Source: Ignavibacteriaceae bacterium
Lineage (GTDB): Bacteria; Bacteroidota; Ignavibacteria; Ignavibacteriales; Ignavibacteriaceae
Assembly (NCBI GenBank): GCA_023231105.1
Contig: JALNWB010000030.1
Coordinates: 1 to 28,255 of the forward strand
Direction of reading: 5' to 3'
Length of the DNA: 28,255 bases
The translations under genes were made by a program, and so were the position numbers. Below the pieces are notes generated by a model. The model did not search any database. It worked only from the letters and a program-made list of their open reading frames with translations, and had not been told where the DNA came from. Shown in pieces: positions 23,502 to 28,255 of this stretch; position 1 is the stretch's first letter; every line of letters starts with the position of its first letter.

Positions 23502-24508
23502 TTTTCCACCTCATGATTAATTGTTTGAGCATGTTCTTTCCATAAGTAGTCCAGCAGCTGATCAATTCCATATCTTGTTGCGGAAGAAAATACTATTGTC
23601 GGAGAATCAGCGCCGCGGAATTTTTTCTTTTTCAATTTCGCAATTTTCTTTTCGGTCAACAGATCGGCTTTGGAAATGCTAATGATCTTCTTTTTCTGAG
23701 CAAGAATTTTACTGTGGGATTTTAATTCATTCAGCAAAATCGAAAAATCTTTTTGATAATCTTCGGACTGGCTGTCAATCAAAAACAAAAGAATTCCTGT
23801 TCGCTCAATGTGCCGCAGAAACAATAGCCCAAGCCCTTTCCCTTCGGAAGCTCCTTCAATAATGCCGGGAATATCAGCAACAGTAAAACTTTGATATTCT
23901 TTATAACGTACAATTCCCAAATTAGGTTCAAGCGTTGTGAAAGGATAATCTGCAATTTTCGGTTTGGCTGCGGAAATTGTAGAAATTAATGTTGACTTTC
24001 CTGCATTAGGGAAACCGACCAACCCAACATCCGCTATCAATTTTAATTCTAAAATAATTTTTATTTCTTCGCCGGGCTTTCCGTCTTCAGCAAAACGTGG
24101 AGTTTGGTTTGTTGACGTTGCAAAATTAGAATTACCTTTACCCCCTCTTCCACCTTTTGCAACAACAACCTTCATCCCGTTTTTATTAAGATCATAAAGG
24201 ATTTTTTCTGTTGCTGCATCTTTTATAATAGTACCAACCGGGACCTGAACGATAATATCTTTTCCGTTCTTGCCGTCTTTTAAAGAATTTGCGCCTGCGT
24301 CTCCATCTTCAGCGGCATAGTTTTTTTTATAGCGGTAATCTAAAAGCGTTGAAAGATTACTGCTCGCAACAAGAATTACATCTCCCCCTTTGCCGCCGTT
24401 GCCGCCGGAAGGACCACCTTTCGGTACATATTTTTCGCGGCGAAAAGTAATTGCGCCGTCTCCTCCTTTGCCTGCCGAAACATTAATTTGTGCGTAATCA
24501 ATAAACAT
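23498..24508 (-). CDS. obg: GTPase Obg/CgtA
   Basis: This 336-residue GTPase works in late 50S ribosome assembly and stress responses. The N-terminal Obg fold is glycine rich (SAGKGGDGAITFRREKYVP, GGPSGGNGGKGGD). The G domain has G1 GFPNAGKST (about 166-174), G3 DIPGIIEGA and G4 as SKAD in place of the usual NKxD. The C-terminal OCT domain of some homologs is missing, as in many short Obg proteins. It starts in a TAATG overlap with the acidic-protein gene upstream, implying translational coupling, and overlaps the M48 gene downstream. Confidence 0.97.
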   Translation of the reverse strand: MFIDYAQINVSAGKGGDGAITFRREKYVPKGGPSGGNGGKGGDVILVASSNLSTLLDYRYKKNYAAEDGDAGANSLKDGKNGKDIIVQVPVGTIIKDAATEKILYDLNKNGMKVVVAKGGRGGKGNSNFATSTNQTPRFAEDGKPGEEIKIILELKLIADVGLVGFPNAGKSTLISTISAAKPKIADYPFTTLEPNLGIVRYKEYQSFTVADIPGIIEGASEGKGLGLLFLRHIERTGILLFLIDSQSEDYQKDFSILLNELKSHSKILAQKKKIISISKADLLTEKKIAKLKKKKFRGADSPTIVFSSATRYGIDQLLDYLWKEHAQTINHEVEK

Positions 24509-26028
24509 TAAAACTCCTTATCACGAAAAAATTGTTCGATCTTTTCCTTAAGCAGCATTGCTTCTTTTCCTACTGAACCTACGCGATAAGAAAGAAAAAC
24601 ATCTTTTAAAATTTGATTTGCTTCATCTTCATTGGAACACTCGGAAATACGTTCGAGAGTGTTCACAAAATCCAAACTATCTTGGTTAAAAATTGTTCCG
24701 ATTATTTTCATCGTCTCTTTTGTAGTAAAATAACTAAAGATATCATATTCGGAATCCTCATTCGTTCCCTCATTTTCTTGAACTGTTTTTTCTTCAATCG
24801 ACTGAGACTCCTCCTCACGCTCATTTTTTAATAAAGAATTTTCTTCAACCGAATCTTCATTTTTTTTCAACTCTTCCTGAAAATATTTTTCAAAAGGAAT
24901 TTTTTCACTCTCTGTTTCCGGTGAAAGAAACTCACCTGCTTCATGTTGCAAATTGACGCTTTCGTCAGATTCATCTGTTGAATTATTATCTGAAAATTGT
25001 TCACCTACAGCGATGTTTTTTTCTTCGTGTGAAATTTCCGTTTCTGATTTAGTAATTTCATTCTCATCACTTTTCAATTCGACAGATTCTTTATCTTCAA
25101 TTTCCGGTTCTTCAATTTCAGATTTTTCTCTGTAACCCAGCAGATCATCGGCATTGGTTTCATCCTTATTTAGTGCAGCTTTCGCCGATTTGAAGATATC
25201 AAGCTGCGCTTCATCCTTTGGCGTTTCAAGCGGCACTTCTTCCTCATACTGTTCTTTTTCATTTTCAGCAGAAATTGGACTGAAAAGAACCGCCTGAATT
25301 TCTGAAAGTTCAAATTTTTGTTTAGGATCAACCGAGAGACGTTTTCTTACTTTATAAATAAAATCGTAAAGTTTCTTATCCTTTAAGAAAATTTCAAGAG
25401 TTTCAATTGAAAGCCTGGTCTTTGTCGTCACCTCACCGATGTTAAGAAATTCCACCATATCAGTTAAAGCATTCTCAAGAACATTTTTCATCTGCTGTTC
25501 AAGCAGTTGCTTCTGGATTTTTTCGAGCAGCGCTTCAAATTCATAAATACTAACGGTAAGCAGCTGTTTCTTTTCAAGAATTGTTAGAAAAATTTTTTTA
25601 TAATAATCATAAAAATAAACGTAATTGAAAAACAACTTTACTTCATCCTGAGAACGGACTTCACCGGTGTCAAAAACAAATTTTTTCAGCGTCCAAACAG
25701 GACGAAGCAGGTACGTTATTTGAAAAGATACCGCCTGCTGAATTATTTTTTTTACTTCTTCATAAGGAAGAAGTTTATTCTTTTTAATTTCCTGGCTAAT
25801 GGCTAAAAAATGCTGCGCAATGTCAGGTCCGCTATAATCAAAAACCGATTTTTGCATCAGATTTTGGCGGTCAAGAAAAATAAGATAATCAATTTCAGCT
25901 GAAATATACTGTACAATTGCAGGATGGATTTTTGCTTTGGTCAAATCTTCCAAAGTAAAAAACGATCCGAGTCTTTTAATCTTATTCAGATTAAAATCAG
26001 TGATAAATTGTATTTCCTTCTCAAACAT
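24508..26028 (-). CDS. Acidic multi-domain protein of unknown function, coupled to obg
   Basis: I do not recognise this 506-residue protein. Residues 1 to about 265 look like a folded alpha-helical domain rich in aromatic residues (for example FFNYVYFYDYYKKIFLTIL), with a likely coiled-coil stretch at EALLEKIQKQLLEQQMKNVLENAL. Residues about 265-425 are a low-complexity acidic linker dominated by Glu, Asp, Ser and Lys. Residues about 428-506 form a small folded domain beginning DIFSYFTTKETMKIIGTIF. No signal peptide or membrane helix is visible. Its TAA stop shares a base with the obg ATG (TAATG). Its start codon lies at the edge of a 65-bp repeat also found upstream of the toxin-antitoxin pair. 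Confidence 0.8.
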   Translation of the reverse strand: MFEKEIQFITDFNLNKIKRLGSFFTLEDLTKAKIHPAIVQYISAEIDYLIFLDRQNLMQKSVFDYSGPDIAQHFLAISQEIKKNKLLPYEEVKKIIQQAVSFQITYLLRPVWTLKKFVFDTGEVRSQDEVKLFFNYVYFYDYYKKIFLTILEKKQLLTVSIYEFEALLEKIQKQLLEQQMKNVLENALTDMVEFLNIGEVTTKTRLSIETLEIFLKDKKLYDFIYKVRKRLSVDPKQKFELSEIQAVLFSPISAENEKEQYEEEVPLETPKDEAQLDIFKSAKAALNKDETNADDLLGYREKSEIEEPEIEDKESVELKSDENEITKSETEISHEEKNIAVGEQFSDNNSTDESDESVNLQHEAGEFLSPETESEKIPFEKYFQEELKKNEDSVEENSLLKNEREEESQSIEEKTVQENEGTNEDSEYDIFSYFTTKETMKIIGTIFNQDSLDFVNTLERISECSNEDEANQILKDVFLSYRVGSVGKEAMLLKEKIEQFFRDKEF

Positions 26029-26090
26029 TGCATATCTCAGTTATTCTTGCCTTTAAAATAAAAAAAATCCCGGTCAAAAGTTAATCGGGA
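26026..26090 (-). repeat. 65-bp direct repeat, copy 1
   Basis: Aligns with 26767-26831 in the same orientation with 4 differences by eye. Read on the minus strand it ends exactly in the ATG of the acidic-protein gene and holds a terminator-like hairpin, so it is a terminator plus 5' leader cassette. Confidence 0.92.
26060..26090 (-). terminator. Probable terminator after the PIN toxin gene
   Basis: On the minus strand TCCCG (26090-26086) and CGGGA (26072-26068) pair across a 13-base loop, followed by eight T residues. The stem is short (5 bp) but GC rich. In repeat copy 2 the pairing is damaged by two base changes. Confidence 0.55.
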
Positions 26091-26109
26091 CATTCATTGT
26101 TGAAGAATA

Positions 26110-26526
26110 TTAATTATTGGCTTTTCTGAATCGTAAAGCTTGCAGCGGCGTGTAAGATTTAATCCCGCTTTTCCGGAAATCTTTATCTAACGTAACTAAT
26201 TTTAAATTGTTTTTTTGTAATGCCGTTACCTGGTAAGCATCATCAAAATCAAGGTCGAATTTCTTAGCATTACTTAAAACCGTTATCAGTTCGGAAGGTG
26301 TTAAAATCGCTAAATTTATATTCCCATGTTCGAAAAGGTCGGTAATAAATTCTGAAAATTTTTCATGCTGTTTTAAACGAGCAAGTATTACACCGATTGA
26401 ATGTAATGAAAAATCGGAAATCCATAATTCATTGGAATCAACTGACGCAAGAAAAGTTTTTACTTCATCAGACTTTTCTTGATCCAACATTCTTTCAAGC
26501 CAAATATTTGTGTCGATTAAAAACAT
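26110..26526 (-). CDS. PIN-domain ribonuclease toxin (VapC-like)
   Basis: From the ATG at 26526 this is a 138-residue PIN-domain protein. The N-terminal FLIDTNIWLERML holds the first catalytic Asp (Asp5), DFDDAYQVTALQ the next acidic cluster, and KLVTLDKDFRKSG the last Asp. PIN toxins cut RNA, often tRNA, using Mg2+ held by these acidic residues. The upstream in-frame ATG at 26553 would overlap the antitoxin gene and lacks family similarity, while the ATG at 26526 lies 4 nt after the antitoxin stop. Together they form a two-gene toxin-antitoxin unit. Confidence 0.88.
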   Translation of the reverse strand: MFLIDTNIWLERMLDQEKSDEVKTFLASVDSNELWISDFSLHSIGVILARLKQHEKFSEFITDLFEHGNINLAILTPSELITVLSNAKKFDLDFDDAYQVTALQKNNLKLVTLDKDFRKSGIKSYTPLQALRFRKANN

Positions 26527-26530
26527 ATTT

Positions 26531-26743
26531 TCAATTGCGCCACTTAAGCGCAAGTTTTTGAAGTTCTACCGATGAGTATTCATTATTAAACTGTTTTAAT
26601 GAACCTGCCCAAGTCTGTTTCAATTTTGTCCTTTTCTTTGGCTTTTGTTTTTCCAATAAAAAGTCAATATAAAGCTCAACATTTTTTCTCAAATATTCCG
26701 GGAGCTCATTTACTTTTTGCTGATACGAAGAATATTTTTCCAT
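26531..26743 (-). CDS. DUF2281-like antitoxin
   Basis: This 70-residue protein begins MEKYSSYQQKVNELPEYLRKNVELYIDFLLEKQ, a helical stretch of the DUF2281 kind that is often found with PIN toxins. The basic middle KPKKRTKLKQTWAG and the C-terminal SSVELQKLALKWRN probably contact the toxin. A ribosome-binding site AGGAG lies 10 bases before the ATG. It is the first gene of the pair, as is normal for antitoxins, and probably represses its own promoter within or near repeat copy 2. The antitoxin role is inferred from context. Confidence 0.75.
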   Translation of the reverse strand: MEKYSSYQQKVNELPEYLRKNVELYIDFLLEKQKPKKRTKLKQTWAGSLKQFNNEYSSVELQKLALKWRN

Positions 26744-26766
26744 ACTTATTCTTCTCCTTTTTTATT

Positions 26767-26831
26767 CATTGCTTATCTCAGTTATTCTTACCTTTAAAAT
26801 AAAAAAAATCCGCGTCAAAAGTTAATCGGGA
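26767..26831 (-). repeat. 65-bp direct repeat, copy 2
   Basis: Second copy of 26026-26090, upstream of the antitoxin gene. The ATG that starts the acidic-protein gene in copy 1 is kept here but leads only into a seven-codon frame that overlaps the antitoxin ribosome-binding site. Confidence 0.92.
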
Positions 26832-26847
26832 TAAAAATAAGCCCTCA

Positions 26848-26878
26848 CCTAACCTCTCCCAAAGGGAGAGGAATAAGG
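26848..26878. repeat. Extragenic palindrome
   Basis: CCTCTCCC (26853-26860), loop AAA and GGGAGAGG (26864-26871) form a perfect 8-bp hairpin within the wider sequence CCCTCACCTAA... AATAAGG. Palindromes of this kind occur as dispersed extragenic elements in many bacterial genomes. No T-run follows, so it is not a standard terminator. Confidence 0.7.
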
Positions 26879-26961
26879 ATTTTTCAACAAGATTCAACCA
26901 ATTAGCGATTAGTTATCTTTCGCAAATGACTATTGACCAATGCCTAATGACTTCATGTCCT

Positions 26962-26985
26962 ATCAGCTATCAGCCATCAGTCATT
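26962..26985. repeat. Heptamer repeat tract, left of the TonB_C gene
   Basis: ATCAGCT, ATCAGCC and ATCAGTC stand in tandem, followed by a partial unit. Looser relatives (ATTAGCG, ATTAGTT) occur at about 26902-26917. It overlaps nothing coding and ends just after the stop of the gene at 26988. Confidence 0.65.
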
Positions 26986-26987
26986 TC

Positions 26988-27602
26988 CTATTTCTTTAAT
27001 CTTTTAAAGATGGCAAATAGGTCGCCATATTTTATTGGTTTTGTGAATTCTTCTACACCGAGATGTTTAATGACTTCACAAACATTTTCTGAATAAAGGT
27101 TGATGTCCACTTCTCCAAGTTCACCTTTTCTTTCGCGCGAGGGAGCGACTGAATATAGCGTTGCCAATTCGCCGAAATCTTCTCCCTTCTCCAATGCGTC
27201 ATAAACCGAATCGGCTTTTTCTTTTGTAGGGCACATTATCTCTGCAAGAGAGAGGTATTGCGGATTTGCATATCGCACCATGAGTCTTAGCCGAAACCAG
27301 GCACTTACCGGATGGTTTTCTAAATGGGCGGGAACAAATCGCCATTGTCTTATAGAAGCAGCGGCAAGCGAATCCCATGCTGCGTCGCCACTGGCTTTGC
27401 GCAGCCGGATATTATTAACTGATCCGTCTTCGAGAATAAACAATACCATGTCCATCTCAAAGTAAGGCTGTGATACTGCAGCGGGAATTATCGGAAGCGG
27501 TGTTCGCGTCAGTAATTGCGGAAATGAATTATCGGTCGTTTGTTGCGTAGAGGAACATCCTATAAAACAACATAGACAGAGAACAAAAACTAAGTGTTTC
27601 AT
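26988..27602 (-). CDS. Lipoprotein with TonB C-terminal-like and degenerate parvulin-like domains
   Basis: This 204-residue protein has a lipoprotein signal peptide with lipobox FIGC (Cys16). Residues about 38-112 resemble a TonB C-terminal domain: the pattern LEDGSVNNIRLRKASGDAAWDSLAAASIRQWRFVPA is split as ILEDGSVNNIRLRKASGD and SIRQWRFVPA. Residues about 117-203 resemble a PpiC-type parvulin domain: TKEKADSVYDALEKGEDFGE, then LATLYSVAPSRERKGELGEV and the closing FTKPIKYGDLFAIFK. The two usual parvulin histidines are missing (LAEIM where SHIL is expected, GDLFAI where GYHII is expected), so isomerase activity is doubtful. No neighbour suggests a partner. Both domain calls are by pattern and need a profile search. 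Confidence 0.75.
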   Translation of the reverse strand: MKHLVFVLCLCCFIGCSSTQQTTDNSFPQLLTRTPLPIIPAAVSQPYFEMDMVLFILEDGSVNNIRLRKASGDAAWDSLAAASIRQWRFVPAHLENHPVSAWFRLRLMVRYANPQYLSLAEIMCPTKEKADSVYDALEKGEDFGELATLYSVAPSRERKGELGEVDINLYSENVCEVIKHLGVEEFTKPIKYGDLFAIFKRLKK

Positions 27603-27727
27603 GATCCACCTCGTATGATGGTTTTATCATTTTTACAGCAGACCTCTACTTGCAATTAACTTTATTGTCCCGGCAAGTAAGAGTGAAGAAACAATCTATA
27701 ACAACTTAATGATTTCGTGTTTTTGTG

Positions 27728-27765
27728 GTCGGGAGTTAGTCGTCGGTGGTTGGTAGTCGGTAGTT
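27728..27765. repeat. Heptamer repeat tract, right of the TonB_C gene
   Basis: GTCGGGA, GTTAGTC, GTCGGTG, GTTGGTA, GTCGGTA and a partial GTT follow each other in seven-base steps. The units share a GTYGGTA-like core. No coding frame or secondary structure explains it. Confidence 0.75.
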
Positions 27766-27976
27766 AAAAAAAACACGACAAATCTATGGCTCAATCTATG
27801 CTTCTCTCCATTAATAATCAATCTTGAAAATTTTGGAGTTTAGTAATTTTGTTAATCTTTCCAATTTTCCAATTAATCAAAGACACTATTCAAGCGTAGC
27901 GGAATATGTATCAAACAAGCGCGATCAATAAATTATTAAATTATGGAAAACTTAAATCAATTTTTATAGTCACGAT

Positions 27977-28006
27977 AAAAAAAAGGAACGGTCTCGACCG
28001 TTCCTT
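27977..28006 (-). terminator. Rho-independent terminator for the sdhB/frdB transcript
   Basis: On the minus strand AAGGAACGGTC and GACCGTTCCTT (28006-27983) form an 11-bp perfect inverted repeat with a tight loop, followed by a run of eight T residues. It ends transcription of the iron-sulfur subunit gene about 80 nt after its stop. Confidence 0.9.
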
Positions 28007-28039
28007 ACATATTTGAAAATATTTTTTTATTAGTGCTAA

Positions 28040-28060
28040 CCACCCAAAAACATTGGGTGG
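28040..28060 (-). other. Second hairpin between sdhB/frdB and its terminator
   Basis: CCACCCAA (28040-28047), a five-base loop and TTGGGTGG (28053-28060) form a perfect 8-bp stem 22 nt after the stop of the gene. No T-run follows. It could protect the 3' end of the message. Confidence 0.6.
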
Positions 28061-28082
28061 AATATTTTCCTTGTCCCTAAAC

Positions 28083-28255
28083 TTATACTTGTTCTCCGCA
28101 AAGTTTTGCTTTAAAATAATCACGGTTCATGCGGGCGATGTTGCTAACGGAAATTCCCTTCGGACATTCGGCTTCGCAAGCATAGGTGTTCGTACAGTTT
28201 CCGAAAGAATTTTCATCCATAACTTTTACCATCGCTTGCACGCGGTCGTAACGTT
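28083..28255 (-). CDS. sdhB: Succinate dehydrogenase/fumarate reductase iron-sulfur subunit, 3' end only
   Basis: Only the last 56 codons are inside the window, and the gene continues past the right edge. The visible end reads GNCTNTYACEAECPKGIS, which matches the C-x5-C-x3-CP pattern that holds the [3Fe-4S] and [4Fe-4S] clusters in SdhB/FrdB. It then runs VSNIARMNRDYFKAKLCGEQV to the stop at 28083-28085. The GNCTNT...ECPKGIS form is the one seen in Bacteroidetes/Chlorobi-type three-subunit complexes. Whether it acts as succinate dehydrogenase or fumarate reductase cannot be told from this fragment. The flavoprotein and cytochrome b genes probably lie upstream, outside the window. Confidence 0.92.
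   Translation of the reverse strand, partial: RYDRVQAMVKVMDENSFGNCTNTYACEAECPKGISVSNIARMNRDYFKAKLCGEQV

Larger units (their letters stand above)
27603..28082. other. 480-bp non-coding stretch
   Basis: No convincing gene lies here. It holds a heptamer repeat tract (27728-27765), a terminator (27977-28006) and a second hairpin (28040-28060). The rest, including about 27780-27960, is AT-rich sequence in which I see no clear structure. The promoter of the TonB_C gene must lie in its left part. Confidence 0.7.

Noticed and set aside
26848..26985. A CRISPR array or mobile-element end
   Set aside because: The repeats are seven bases or single palindromes, with no regular spacers, no cas genes and no transposase nearby.
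27941..28123. A 60-codon minus-strand frame near the right end
   Set aside because: It overlaps the sdhB/frdB 3' end, a hairpin and the terminator, so it is not a plausible gene.

Overview
The window is about 28 kb of AT-rich bacterial chromosome. Its gene style and content suggest a member of the Bacteroidetes/Chlorobi/Ignavibacteria assemblage, most likely Ignavibacteria-like. The grounds are a tilS-hpt-ftsH cluster, an AddB-type nuclease, a DUF2461 protein, an SdhB/FrdB end of the Bacteroidetes/Chlorobi kind, few strong Shine-Dalgarno sites and many lipoproteins. The taxon is an inference from gene style, not from a marker comparison. No prophage, insertion sequence, CRISPR array or replication origin was seen.

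Layout. (1) 1-2411, plus strand: four tandem paralogous small lipoproteins of unknown function, arranged as a duplicated two-gene block and ending in a hairpin terminator. (2) 9318-2459, minus strand: a housekeeping operon, greA-ribD-ribE-tilS-hpt-ftsH-polyprenol/diacylglycerol kinase-like, with gaps from 16 nt down to 0 and one 14-nt overlap. (3) 13090-9432, minus: a CYTH-domain protein overlapping by 4 nt an AddB-like PD-(D/E)XK nuclease with Fe-S cysteines, followed by a strong terminator. (4) 13215-14596, plus: an outer-membrane barrel-like protein and a DUF2461 protein, meeting a thioredoxin/peroxiredoxin-like protein (14593-15135, minus). (5) 15194-18174, plus: a secreted M14 carboxypeptidase, an ECF sigma factor, a small zinc-ribbon/Tudor-like protein and ribosomal protein S21, closed by a perfect bidirectional terminator. 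(6) LOG-family protein (minus), PBP4 peptidase (plus), secG and a tRNA with anticodon CAT (minus), TerC (plus). (7) 26028-21658, minus: an operon of an uncharacterised acidic protein, obg, an M48 lipoprotein protease and an aldo/keto reductase. (8) 26026-26831: a VapBC-like PIN/DUF2281 toxin-antitoxin pair between two 65-bp direct repeats. (9) 26832-28082: a lipoprotein joining a TonB C-terminal-like domain to a degenerate parvulin-like domain, bordered on both sides by degenerate heptamer repeats, then a 480-bp non-coding stretch. (10) The 3' end of a succinate dehydrogenase/fumarate reductase iron-sulfur subunit runs off the right edge.

How the parts fit. Most of the window is core biology: transcript elongation (GreA), riboflavin synthesis, tRNA-Ile2 decoding (TilS), purine salvage, membrane proteolysis (FtsH), recombination (AddB), ribosome assembly (Obg, S21), protein export (SecG) and envelope maintenance (PBP4, M48, M14). 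The accessory and least-explained parts are the lipoprotein array, the toxin-antitoxin module bounded by repeats, the TonB_C/parvulin-like fusion, the zinc-ribbon/Tudor-like partner of S21 and the acidic protein translationally coupled to obg.
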